Below are positions 25,663-34,716 of a stretch of DNA of 64,000 nt, one piece after another. The position numbers were made by a program, and so were the translations under genes. The DNA is from Alphaproteobacteria bacterium LSUCC0719 (lineage in GTDB: Bacteria; Pseudomonadota; Alphaproteobacteria; Puniceispirillales; Puniceispirillaceae), in assembly GCA_040839025.1 (NCBI GenBank), contig JBFPJN010000001.1, forward strand, positions 1 to 64,000, written 5' to 3'. How positions within the stretch are numbered: the stretch's first letter is position 1; every line of letters starts with the position of its first letter. Under the pieces are notes generated by a model, which saw nothing but the letters and a program-made list of their open reading frames with translations, searched no databases and was not told the DNA's origin.

Positions 25663-26748
25663 TCAATCTTCAATCAAGTCCCCCTTTTTGTAATCTTGAG
25701 AGGCTGGTGTATCAAGTAAGCTCCAAAATCTATTTGGCTTAATTCCAATCCCAGGTCTGAGTATCACGATATTTTCTTTTGTGAAAACTTCGCCAGAAAC
25801 AATATTTTTCTTGGCAAATATTGATTTTCTTGCAACGCGTTTCGTTTCAATTTCACAAGGCATACACCTTTTTTCGGGCAACCCTAATGTTAATTCAGTG
25901 TTTCTTAAGCATTCCACAAATTGAATTAGTGCCGCTATTTCTAAAGACGCCAAATGGTCAGGTCCATTTAGATTATTGTCCAAGGTAATATGCTTCTCTA
26001 TCACACGACAACCAAGTGCAATAGAAGCAATGGAAGCTTCAAAGCCCATTGTATGGTCAGAGAAACCAACGGGAAATGGGTATTTCTCTGCTAAGAGGGG
26101 AATATAATTTAGGTTTAATTGATCTATTGGTGCTGGGTACTGAGATACGCAATGTAGCAAAATTAATTGTCCAGAAAGCATGTCAAAAATGTGATTGTCA
26201 AAATTGGGAAATTCTTCTTTGTTAAAGCCAGCCAGATAAGCATTAAGGCACTCATCGATCTCCTGTTCATTTGCCATACCGGTAGAAATAATTGCTTTCT
26301 GCCTTTTAAAGCCAAGATCATATATTAAGGGCAGGTTGGTCAAATCTCCCGAGCCAAGTTTTATAACCTCACAGCCTAACTGTTCTGAAAGAAATACAAG
26401 GCTTGTCCGATCGAAGGGTGTTGATAAAAAATCTAATCCCAAACTTTCTGAATAGGCTTTAAGGTTTTTGAAATCATCAAAAGACAATGTTAATTTTTCA
26501 AGCATTTCCAATTGGCTTTGGTTTTTTCCAAAGTTTTGTTTCTGATACAGTGCCGTTTGTGCAATTGGGCTTGTCATTTCGTTTGGTATAAATGTTTGAA
26601 ATTTAATGGCGTCCACCTTCGCCTTTGCAGCTCCTTCGACTAACTTGTATGCCAAGTCAATTTGACCGTTATGGTTAACTCCAGCTTCAGCTATTATGTA
26701 AACCTTAGGTTGTTTTAGTGATGATAGCTTAAATTCAAGACGGCCCAT
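25663..26748 (-). CDS. NeuB-family nonulosonic acid synthase (LegI/NeuB-like)
   Basis: A 361-residue synthase that condenses PEP with a 6-carbon acylamino sugar to give a nonulosonic acid. The TIM barrel shows IIAEAGVNHNGQ, AIKFQTF, LSTPFDRTS, KLGSGDLTNLPL, LLHCVSQYPAP, VGFSDHTMG and VIEKHITLDNNLNGPDH. A C-terminal SAF/antifreeze-like domain follows (KSIFAKKNIVSGEVFTKENI). The pattern fits LegI/NeuB rather than PseI, and it could supply the synthase missing from the leg operon. Its start overlaps the preceding large glycosyltransferase-like gene by 14 bp. Confidence 0.87.
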   Translation of the reverse strand: MGRLEFKLSSLKQPKVYIIAEAGVNHNGQIDLAYKLVEGAAKAKVDAIKFQTFIPNEMTSPIAQTALYQKQNFGKNQSQLEMLEKLTLSFDDFKNLKAYSESLGLDFLSTPFDRTSLVFLSEQLGCEVIKLGSGDLTNLPLIYDLGFKRQKAIISTGMANEQEIDECLNAYLAGFNKEEFPNFDNHIFDMLSGQLILLHCVSQYPAPIDQLNLNYIPLLAEKYPFPVGFSDHTMGFEASIASIALGCRVIEKHITLDNNLNGPDHLASLEIAALIQFVECLRNTELTLGLPEKRCMPCEIETKRVARKSIFAKKNIVSGEVFTKENIVILRPGIGIKPNRFWSLLDTPASQDYKKGDLIED

Positions 26749-28801
26749 TACTGTTTTCCAATGTTATTGGCCGATCATCAAAAAATCGGTCCGCTTGTTG
26801 CTCCACGAAAACGTCACCGTTTCGATTGAAGTTATCAATGTCGTGCTCAATCCAGCTAGGGATTATCAACAAGTTTGTGGTCGAGCGGACATAATAAGAG
26901 TAAGGAATAAATAATTCGTCACTAGCCATGTATCTCAGGACATCAATGCAGTTTTCCCTATAATTTTTTGGTGGGGTAACCGCCTCAACATTCGAGAGCA
27001 GATATTGGTAATTGGACCTATTTTTAGGTCGCATAAAATCAATGGGGTAATCTTTAGCGCCCCAGTCACAACAGGTAAGAACTGGTACTTCATTAATTCC
27101 CAAATCCAGTTGAACTGTTCCCGCCCACACAACACCAAGATCGATTTTATCTACCAAATCACGGGTGTTTAACCAATGAGTGCCCAAGATAACTACATTA
27201 CTAGGTATCTCACACTCAATAAGATCAATGAAACGTTCATTGGGTTTGCCAGCTATTTGCTCAACTTCTTCATGAGGATGTGGCTTGATAAGAAAAATAG
27301 CTTCGCTGTTACGAGCACAATCAACAGTGTGGTTAATCCAATCCTTAAGGCTATTGTGTGCAGGACCAGAATCATATGGGTAATCAAAATCCCAGATGAC
27401 TTTTCCAAAAACACAAATTATTGGTCGACCTAAAGATTTTTCTTTTTCAATCCGGTCAAGCACTTCTTGGCCTTTTGGGTGTATTTTGGAAGTTAAGTTC
27501 CGATCGTAAGATATAAAGCGATCAACAAAATTACGTTCCTCAGTACTAATTCGATGGTTTTTGACCCATTTAGAGAAACCATCTGCTGTGGGTAATTGTG
27601 GCATTCTAGTGTCTTTGTAGGCCGTTACATTCCTTGTCGATACGAAGTGGCTATTCGCATTGATTTTATTATAAAAATTGAATTCTTTGCCTATCAGGGT
27701 AGAAACAAATTCGAAGTCAATTTCACCTGATAAATTTGCACAATAAGTCCTGAAAATCCCATAGGGGACATATTGGGAACTGCCCGATAAAAAGCGGACA
27801 GGAAAGTTAGGCCGGTCTCCGAGTGAAGACCTGATCTCGTTAATTACTTTCAAAGCTACGTCAGCTTGATTAATTAAGCTGTCAATATACGACCTGGTTT
27901 TTATATCGTAAGATATTGAATATTTGCGATAATCGCGCGATAAGCGCTCGAAGAAACATTGGTAAAAATTAATTCCCTGAGCTTTTATGATTTTGTTTGA
28001 CCAGTCTATCTCCCAGTCATAATACCGGTGACTATTTTTTGGGATAGTTCTTATGAAATTCTTTTTGTAGCCTAACATCCCATGGAATTTATCTAATGTC
28101 GTGTCGCCTGTTGCCTGTTTGCTCAGTATACCTTCACAAAGGTGTATCACGGCATACCCTCTTTTCTTGAGGGTGTTTAAGGCTAATAAGTTTAAACCTA
28201 TTGTATTTTCGCAACTATAGCTTGACAGAAACACTACTCCTTTTATTTGTGTAGGCTGATTAACAGAATGGAACAGCTCATCTGCTCTTCTTAAAAATTC
28301 AGCTGAACCCTTTAAGCGAGAAAACGATGTTTCAATTGGCACGTCAGGAGCTTGCTCAAACCGATCCTGCATTTTTGCCATTATCGCAATCGCTTCATCC
28401 CATCGCCCCGTGATCTTGAGTGCCTGAAAAAGCGACATATTATTATTTTTTGTATCTTCAGTATTAACTGCCTCATAAAGGTAAGCTACGGCTAACTTTG
28501 GGCTTCCACATTCTAGTTCGGCTCGCCCGAGGTATGAAAAAATCTTTGGAAACTCTCCAATCTGTTCATGAAACCACTTACAGAAAATAAGAACGTCTTT
28601 CCACAGATGACTCGAAGCCAGTTGTTTGGCTGTTTTTGAAGCGTGTGCAATCTTCAGGCGTTTTGTTTCCTGTTTGTTATTTTCTTTAATAAGATCTCCT
28701 ATCTTTTCACAGACTTCACCCCCCAAGGCATAGTTGCTCCTTGCCGAAAGGCTTGCAATTTTGTTGAACCAAGGCATTTTTGTTAAATATTTTTTTATCA
28801 T
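26735..28801 (-). CDS. Large TPR-like plus GT-B-like protein, putative nonulosonate/glycan transferase
   Basis: The 688-residue product is of unassigned family. Residues about 40-150 look like TPR/helical repeats (FSYLGRAELECGSPKLAVAY, FQALKITGRWDEAIAI). From about 185 on there is an alpha/beta region with WEIDWSNK at 263, GINFYQCFFERLS and YRKYSIS, then FGKVIWDFDYPYDSG, PHPHE at 507-511 and a late DYPIDF. The PHPHE and late acidic elements resemble KpsC/KpsS capsule transferases. The same ordered motifs occur in the C-terminal third of the protein starting at 34717. Start: the frame allows TTG 28804, but ATG 28801 is adjacent. Translational coupling to a NeuB-type gene suggests the enzyme uses a CMP-nonulosonate donor, which is inference. 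Confidence 0.65.
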   Translation of the reverse strand: MIKKYLTKMPWFNKIASLSARSNYALGGEVCEKIGDLIKENNKQETKRLKIAHASKTAKQLASSHLWKDVLIFCKWFHEQIGEFPKIFSYLGRAELECGSPKLAVAYLYEAVNTEDTKNNNMSLFQALKITGRWDEAIAIMAKMQDRFEQAPDVPIETSFSRLKGSAEFLRRADELFHSVNQPTQIKGVVFLSSYSCENTIGLNLLALNTLKKRGYAVIHLCEGILSKQATGDTTLDKFHGMLGYKKNFIRTIPKNSHRYYDWEIDWSNKIIKAQGINFYQCFFERLSRDYRKYSISYDIKTRSYIDSLINQADVALKVINEIRSSLGDRPNFPVRFLSGSSQYVPYGIFRTYCANLSGEIDFEFVSTLIGKEFNFYNKINANSHFVSTRNVTAYKDTRMPQLPTADGFSKWVKNHRISTEERNFVDRFISYDRNLTSKIHPKGQEVLDRIEKEKSLGRPIICVFGKVIWDFDYPYDSGPAHNSLKDWINHTVDCARNSEAIFLIKPHPHEEVEQIAGKPNERFIDLIECEIPSNVVILGTHWLNTRDLVDKIDLGVVWAGTVQLDLGINEVPVLTCCDWGAKDYPIDFMRPKNRSNYQYLLSNVEAVTPPKNYRENCIDVLRYMASDELFIPYSYYVRSTTNLLIIPSWIEHDIDNFNRNGDVFVEQQADRFFDDRPITLENSNGPS

Positions 28802-28885
28802 CAATCTGTTCAGCCGTTAGAAGATGAAAACATCAAGTTAGAAGCGTTAGATAATTTTGAAATAGTTTTTCCAATTAAAATTGCG

Positions 28886-29953
28886 TCAAGGACGACGGTT
28901 TGGAAGGTTTTTTGATTCAAAATGTTCCCACTTCACCGGGTCAGCTGCTTCAACAGAGTTTGCTAGTTTAAGCCCAATGACATCTTTAAAAAACTTTGGG
29001 TCAAGGCCAAAGCCAGGTCTTATTCTTCTTATGTCTGCGTCGGTGATAACGTGTCCAGCTTTTAGCGGCTTGCAAAAGTATAGGGAGCGACGAAAGCGTT
29101 TATTTGATGCCTCTGTTTTAGGCCTGCTAAAGTCTGGCTTGCCAAGAGCATGGCGAGCGAAACTACAGTCTTCGACCAATGACTTAAGTTGGTCAGGCAA
29201 AATTGAGAAACTAGCGTCTGGTCCGCAGTCCTCATCATCCAGTTTGAAGTGCTTTTCTATTGCAACAGCACCCATTGAAACTGCTATGATCGAAGCCAAG
29301 TTGGATGTAGTGTGGTCCGAAAGACCAACTTCAACGTTAAACTCCTGTTTTAAAGCAAGAATATTATTAAGTTGCGCATCAGAAAGATCCGCCGGGTAAT
29401 TACTGATACAGTGAAAAAGAAGAAGATCTTTGCATCCGGCTTTTTTGCAACTTTCCACTGCTTCAGCTATTTCTTCCAAGGTAGCCATCCCTGTTGACAT
29501 AAACATTGGCTTTTTCAGCCTAGCAGCATATTCAATCAGTGGTAGGTCGGTTAGCTCGAATGAGGCGATTTTGATAGCAGGTGTATTTAATCTTTCAAGG
29601 AGGTCAACTGCCGTTTCGTCAAATGGTGTAGAGAAAAGCGTCACGTTTATCTGTTTTGCAAAAGCAAACAACTCACTGTGCCACTCATAAGGAGTATAAG
29701 CAGCCTGGTAAAGATCATATAAATTGTAGCCTTTCCACAAGCCTTCGGGAATCAAGAAATCTTCCTTGGAAGATTTCATTGTCATGGTGTCTGGAGTATA
29801 GCTTTGTATCTTAACAGCACTCGCACCAGCGTTTTTCGCAGCTGCTATAGACGCTTTTGCTCTTTCAATGGAGCCGCCATGATTCGCAGATAATTCAGCG
29901 ATAATAAATGGATTATAACCTGTTCCTACAAAATCACCATTGATTTGAAACAT
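28886..29953 (-). CDS. pseI: Pseudaminic acid synthase (PseI-like)
   Basis: A 355-residue NeuB-superfamily synthase. The segment LWKGYNLYDLYQAAYTPYEWH is the feature that separates PseI from NeuB/LegI. Also visible are IIAELSANHGGS, AVKIQSYTPDT, FSTPFDETA, KIASFELTDLPLI, LLFHCISNYPA, VGLSDHTTS and AIEKHFKLD, followed by a SAF domain (SLYFCKPLKAGHVITDADIR). It condenses 6-deoxy-diacetamido-altrose with PEP to pseudaminic acid. It is 16 bp from the GNAT gene and belongs to the leftward unit GNAT-pseI-transferase-neuB. Confidence 0.88.
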   Translation of the reverse strand: MFQINGDFVGTGYNPFIIAELSANHGGSIERAKASIAAAKNAGASAVKIQSYTPDTMTMKSSKEDFLIPEGLWKGYNLYDLYQAAYTPYEWHSELFAFAKQINVTLFSTPFDETAVDLLERLNTPAIKIASFELTDLPLIEYAARLKKPMFMSTGMATLEEIAEAVESCKKAGCKDLLLFHCISNYPADLSDAQLNNILALKQEFNVEVGLSDHTTSNLASIIAVSMGAVAIEKHFKLDDEDCGPDASFSILPDQLKSLVEDCSFARHALGKPDFSRPKTEASNKRFRRSLYFCKPLKAGHVITDADIRRIRPGFGLDPKFFKDVIGLKLANSVEAADPVKWEHFESKNLPNRRP

Positions 29954-29969
29954 CCCAACCTCTCCGTAT

Positions 29970-30842
29970 CTACAATTTAAATGATGTTTGAATGGATTTT
30001 AAGCCACACTTTTGAAGTGTATCTTTAAGCTCAGAATTATTATCTGAAACATTGATATAAAAATAATTGGGAATAACGGAAGCGGTTGGTTTACAAGGTG
30101 TAAAATTCCGCGATATAAAATCTAACACTTGCTTAATCTCGTCATGAGTAGGGTTGTTAAGGTTAATGCCAATTGAGTTGTCAGCCTTTATATAAAAAGT
30201 GCCTATCGGAGCGCCTCTTACAACAATAAACCAACTCAGATAAGGCGCCTGGGTTACAAAACTTGAATGCTCCTCGTAGCTTGGCATAATTGAATGGCTG
30301 ATTGCAAACTGACGGTTCCTTAGTAGTTCATATAAAACCTTTGTATCAGCAGTGGTCACTTCTCGGAACGTTAGACTTCTTTTAAGTTTTCTAAACGAGA
30401 TCACCCTTTCATTCGATTCGAAAACATCAAACCCTGAACCTAGAAAAAGTTTCTGGCTGACCTTGTTTTCTGGTTTAACCGTAGCAAATAGGTCCAAATT
30501 AGTTTGATCAAGAAAAGTATGCACCGCTGTTTCTAGAAGTTTCTTTCCAAGACCTTTGCCTCTAAACTCGGGGTTTATATTTATAGAGACCTCTGCACAA
30601 TTGCCAGTTGGGCTTATGTCAAACCGACAGATACCAACCTTGCCAGCCTCAATTTCCCCCATCATGATTGTTCGAGATTTGTCTTCCATTACATCTTTGA
30701 ACCACAAATCATGCTCAACTTGAGATATTTTCCTCGATACAAAAGCCATTTCAACACTAATGACATCGTTTCTCCATGTGAGAATATCAGACTTGTCGTC
30801 TAATGTGATCAAACGGACTGTCAGTAATTCATCTAATGCCAT
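29970..30842 (-). CDS. Tandem GNAT acetyltransferase (PseH-like plus second GNAT-like domain)
   Basis: The product has 290 residues in two halves. The N-terminal half resembles PseH-type sugar N-acetyltransferases: LTWRND, HDLWFKDVM and the acetyl-CoA loop INPEFRGKGLGKKLLE, then a GFDVFESN end. The C-terminal half (from about residue 142) again starts like a GNAT (LTFREVTTADTKVLYELL) and has the segment MPSYEEHSSFV with IGTFYIKADNSIGINL, a type seen in nonulosonate loci. As first gene of the pseI unit, it probably N-acetylates the 4-amino sugar. The two halves could act on two different amines or one could be structural. No PseG hydrolase is fused or adjacent. Confidence 0.75.
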   Translation of the reverse strand: MALDELLTVRLITLDDKSDILTWRNDVISVEMAFVSRKISQVEHDLWFKDVMEDKSRTIMMGEIEAGKVGICRFDISPTGNCAEVSININPEFRGKGLGKKLLETAVHTFLDQTNLDLFATVKPENKVSQKLFLGSGFDVFESNERVISFRKLKRSLTFREVTTADTKVLYELLRNRQFAISHSIMPSYEEHSSFVTQAPYLSWFIVVRGAPIGTFYIKADNSIGINLNNPTHDEIKQVLDFISRNFTPCKPTASVIPNYFYINVSDNNSELKDTLQKCGLKSIQTSFKL

Positions 30843-31926
30843 ATTTTAAGGCCTCCGCTGACTTGTGCATTTGTCTAGGTAATATAATTAACATAATAAT
30901 GTGACGGTGAAGACGCTTTTTTGGTGATTTTTAGCGAGAATATACAGCCAAAAAATATACTAATGTATTATGAAGTAACTTTACTTCAAATGTTATATCC
31001 CAGTTTTTACAATTTGAGTTTATGCACGATAATGTATTCTTGCCTACTTGTTATGAATTATCATCAAGATCAACATTGCAGAGCTAAATCTATAGTGACT
31101 GTTTTCGGCATATCAATTCTCGCATATATATCGCCAAGACCAATAAGTGATCTTTGCTTCTTTCGTGCGCAAAACTCCTGGGTGGATTTGCAAGCTCACA
31201 TGTTTCCCAAGACAGCTTTTGTTTACTCTAGGCAAGCTACATGCGCAAGGCGAGACCGCGTAGTCGAGCATCAATGCTGCATATAGTCTGGGTGAATCTC
31301 TGATTTGGTTTTCAATGTTAGACAGAACTCACTTGGTGTAGGCAAAGGCAAAAGTAAAAGCCTTTATGGATGGCTCTTGTTAATTTTGCGCCCAGGGGAG
31401 GAGCTTTCAAATCTCTACAGAAATTTATTAAAGTTTATTCATAGAGAATTGCGTTACAGGCTAACTTTTTTAATGAATGTCCTATTGTGATTTTTCAGTT
31501 CAGCGTGACAGGTTTTTTAATTACTTTGTCCACGTTTATTGTGGATCCACAGAATAGATTCCGCGTTATAAAATCAGCAGAATTCACGTTATCGTACGGC
31601 TTGGGCGTACACGAAAAAATTCTTCATAATTGTTTAAATTACTTTTAGGTGTAAATCAAAAGTGTTTGCACAAATATTTTTATCTGCCAGCGGTGATTGA
31701 AGGTGTTTTGAAGCTGGCTTTTTGCTATTTGCTCAATAGTGCGTGCGCTGGTATCGGTTTATCTGCAGGTATAGGAACACGCGTGTTTTGATGGCCCATT
31801 TCTCATTGTCATGGTCTGGTCTTTATTGTATTCATTCTTGGAAATTTTGGTGTTTAGGAACGTGTGAGCTCGTCTCCAAATTCTGGTAACTTTATTTGGT
31901 CGTGGTTATTTCTTTCGGAGATTGAA
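30843..31926. other. Long gene-free region between divergent operons
   Basis: About 1.1 kb containing only weak frames (for example 30921-31286) without family features or ribosome-binding sites. A 12-bp palindrome TGTGGATCCACA lies at 31540-31551. Both divergent promoters must be here: pseI unit leftwards and the TPR-dioxygenase unit rightwards. Confidence 0.4.
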
Positions 31927-33405
31927 ATGATAGTTGTGTTGATTAAGCGTCTTTTGAAAGCTGTTCTCCCGGTGACTGCTGTCAAGCTGTTGAAAAAAAT
32001 ATACCGTGAAAATAAAACAAGACCCTTCTCAGATAAAAAGGATAAGTTTCAGACTTTGCGTGGCCTTGATTCGGAGGTAACTGTTGGTCCAGGTGTGCCT
32101 GAAAAATCATCGACTTCAGGCTCACTGAAGGAGCGGGTACAACGTCAAAACGCAGCGCTTAAATTGGCTGTAGCGTCAGCAAAAAAGATGAGGGACGAGG
32201 GGAGGCTGTTTGAGGCGTGTGATGAGTTGTTAGGTTTCCAGGCTAATTTCCCAGAGGAAAATCGTCATCTCGCTCTATTGGCCAATTTGTTAGCGATGTG
32301 CGGCAAGTTCGAGATGGCCCTGCCGATTTTTGAAAAATTAATCGTAAATGATCCAGAAAATAGTCAGCTGAAGTTGAGAAAGGCCGATTGCTTGACGGGT
32401 CTCGGGCAATTTGAAAATGCTGCAAGAGCTTTGGAGTCAGCTGACCTAAAGAAGATCAGTTCGTCAAAAGCAGTTGTCCGCAGAGTTTCACACTTACGTG
32501 GTCTTGCCAGACATTCATCTTCACCGATTGAAAGAACGTTTTCAGAAGATGTTTCAGTAGCAGGGGAAGTGTTTAAGTTAAGCCCCGTTCAGCTTCGCGT
32601 ATTAAGCGACTTAAATGACCGTGGTATTGCTATAACTAGTGTGTATGAACTACTTGGCGGTGAGCAACTTTGGAACGACGGTGTCAATGCTTTTGAAAAA
32701 TTTAAAGCCGACGACTCCGTGGCGGAACTCATTTCAAGGATCAAGAATTCCGTTGATTTTGATCAAGATGATGAGTTCAAAGGAAAGCATGTTCCCACAA
32801 AAGTCCCCTATGACTCGTTCTTCGGCACGCTTGGTGCCGATCATCCAGTTGGAGCACTTTTCTGTGAAGAGAAAATATTGGAAATTGCATGGACATACCA
32901 CAATTGTCCGACCAAGCTGCGTAATCCGGTGATGTGGGTGAATCCAAGTGTGAATGAAAGCAATCGGAGCGGGAAAAAGGGTTCTCAACAATGGCATAGG
33001 GACCAAGAAGATACATCGATTTTGAAATGCTTCGTTTATTACAGCGATGTAGATGAAAAGACTGGGGCGACTGAATATATCGATCAAAGTTGCGAGCGTT
33101 TTTCAAACGATGAGTTCATGTTCCATCCGTTCCCCTTTTCCACCGGATATCCCAATCAGCCGTTTTTTGAAGGCGTTATCGGACAGCCGCAGGTGACAAA
33201 GACCGTTGCTTCCGGGCGGAAGGGGTCAATAATCTTCCTTGATACCAACGGCTTTCATAGGGGTGGGTATGTGACACAGGGTGAAAGGTTGATTGCAATG
33301 GCCACTTTTCTAAAAGAGACGTCGCCGGTTACTGATGATGGAAAAAAACTTTCCATTGCAAACCTATCTGGCCTTACTAATTTTCAAAAAAGAACGATGA
33401 GCTAA
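31927..33405 (+). CDS. TPR plus phytanoyl-CoA dioxygenase-like (Fe(II)/2-oxoglutarate) protein
   Basis: The product is 492 residues. A TPR-like helical region spans about 75-185 (DEGRLFEACDELLGFQ, MCGKFEMALPIFEKLIVNDPE, GLGQFENAARALES). The C-terminal half carries the Fe(II)-binding facial triad: WHRDQED gives His357 and Asp359, NGFHRGG gives His444, and Arg454 in GERLIAM would bind 2-oxoglutarate. TEYIDQS before the distal His is typical of the PhyH group. The frame extends to GTG 31864, but GGAG precedes ATG 31927 and the N-terminus MIVVLIKRLL is plausible. It is 3 bp from a methyltransferase gene. Hydroxylation of a sugar, lipid or protein side chain is possible; the TPR part suggests a protein partner. 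Confidence 0.8.
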   Translation: MIVVLIKRLLKAVLPVTAVKLLKKIYRENKTRPFSDKKDKFQTLRGLDSEVTVGPGVPEKSSTSGSLKERVQRQNAALKLAVASAKKMRDEGRLFEACDELLGFQANFPEENRHLALLANLLAMCGKFEMALPIFEKLIVNDPENSQLKLRKADCLTGLGQFENAARALESADLKKISSSKAVVRRVSHLRGLARHSSSPIERTFSEDVSVAGEVFKLSPVQLRVLSDLNDRGIAITSVYELLGGEQLWNDGVNAFEKFKADDSVAELISRIKNSVDFDQDDEFKGKHVPTKVPYDSFFGTLGADHPVGALFCEEKILEIAWTYHNCPTKLRNPVMWVNPSVNESNRSGKKGSQQWHRDQEDTSILKCFVYYSDVDEKTGATEYIDQSCERFSNDEFMFHPFPFSTGYPNQPFFEGVIGQPQVTKTVASGRKGSIIFLDTNGFHRGGYVTQGERLIAMATFLKETSPVTDDGKKLSIANLSGLTNFQKRTMS

Positions 33406-33408
33406 ATC

Positions 33409-34593
33409 ATGCTAATTAAAAAAATAGTTAAATCTGTCAAAGAACGGCGATTTGTGGATTCAGTTAAAACAAACGTCCTGGAACGTTATGTTTCCAAAGG
33501 ACAGAGCCCTCAAAAATTACTGGTTGAGGTCATCCAAAACCCTGATAAGCATCAGATGTTTTCTTCACAAAATGCTGCGATGAAGGCGTTAATAAAAGCT
33601 CTTAGATCTGACATGGTTTCAGCAGAAAGCGTGTCTGAAGTTGAAAAGCTAATATTGGAATGGCGGTTAAGTCATGACGTTGCAGTTATGGCATATGACT
33701 ATTTTGCAAAGAACAGGGACTTCATCTCGTCGAACCGCATAGCCCCACAGGTTCTTGGTCAGGAAGTTAGGAAAGAGAGTGTGTTTCGGAAGCTCGAAAA
33801 AGCATTGCCATTAACACGGGGGCACAATAACGATATCCTGCTGGAGGATCTTGACCTCTGGGCTGCAGGCCGGGTTATTACGCGCAATCCATTGGTGCTT
33901 TTGAAGGTTCCACAGATTCGTTCTTATCTCGCGAGGCGTCGGCGTGCGGACTTTATTGCCGATATATATTCTGTTGACGCTGCCGATGGCGAGTTTTCCA
34001 TCAAAAATACCGTGATCCACAATTTGGAAACAATGGACCTTGGGGCCGATGATGGTGTGAGGGCAGAACTGCTTTTGAACCCCCTCACGGCTATTGATTA
34101 CGTGAAGAAGCACGCTAATCAATCTAAGGTCCTGTCGATTGGAACCAGGTCTGAGTCCGAACTGTTTTCGATTTATGCAGCCGGTTTTAATCCCGATAAA
34201 GTCGAATCGATCGACTTAATTAGCTACAGTCCGTTGATCAAATCAGGCGATATGCATGCGCTACCTGTTGAGGATAATCAATTCGACGTTATCATTGCCG
34301 GGTGGGTATTGGCATATTCTAATAACAATGAATTAGCTGCTTCAGAAATTATTCGTGTCGCGAAGCCAGATTCATTTGTTGCGATTGGGTGTGCTTATAG
34401 CCCCCCTGATCGAGAAGATAGGCCGGTTACTGGAACAAACCTTAATCCTACTCGGTTTTCTTCCGTTGAAGACATCACTGACTTATTTAAAGGACACATA
34501 GGACAAATATATTTTTACGGCGCACCGGACTTAATCGGAGATAAATCCACCGGCCCAAAGCAAATAACAGTGGTATTTCAGCTTAAGAAATAG
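33409..34593 (+). CDS. Class I SAM-dependent methyltransferase-like protein
   Basis: A 394-residue protein whose C-terminal half is a methyltransferase domain. Motif I is degenerate (VLSIGTRSESELFSIYAAGF near 242, normally a Gly-rich VLxxGxGxG). MHALPVEDNQFDVIIAGWVLAYS is the characteristic Methyltransf_11 acidic-loop/post-II pattern, followed by EIIRVAKPDSFVAIG. The N-terminal 200 residues are helical and unassigned. It is encoded 3 bp after the dioxygenase gene, so the two products may act on one substrate. The altered motif I leaves open whether it binds SAM. Confidence 0.7.
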   Translation: MLIKKIVKSVKERRFVDSVKTNVLERYVSKGQSPQKLLVEVIQNPDKHQMFSSQNAAMKALIKALRSDMVSAESVSEVEKLILEWRLSHDVAVMAYDYFAKNRDFISSNRIAPQVLGQEVRKESVFRKLEKALPLTRGHNNDILLEDLDLWAAGRVITRNPLVLLKVPQIRSYLARRRRADFIADIYSVDAADGEFSIKNTVIHNLETMDLGADDGVRAELLLNPLTAIDYVKKHANQSKVLSIGTRSESELFSIYAAGFNPDKVESIDLISYSPLIKSGDMHALPVEDNQFDVIIAGWVLAYSNNNELAASEIIRVAKPDSFVAIGCAYSPPDREDRPVTGTNLNPTRFSSVEDITDLFKGHIGQIYFYGAPDLIGDKSTGPKQITVVFQLKK

Positions 34594-34716
34594 GCAAGTT
34601 GATGCGTTTCAGGTCTTTACGTAATTAGACCGGTAATGACAGCGATTGAGTCGTTGTCATAGGATATGGCTGAACTCCTTTGGTGTAGATAAGCGACGTT
34701 AAAAGGTGAATGAAGG

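Noticed and set aside
30921-31286. 121-codon + strand frame in the gap before the TPR-dioxygenase gene
   Set aside because: Cys/Tyr-rich composition, no ribosome-binding site and no recognisable motif in AT-rich non-coding DNA.
31540-31551. 12-bp palindrome TGTGGATCCACA as a possible operator
   Set aside because: A single short palindrome in about 1 kb of non-coding DNA is not strong evidence without a second copy or a nearby regulator.
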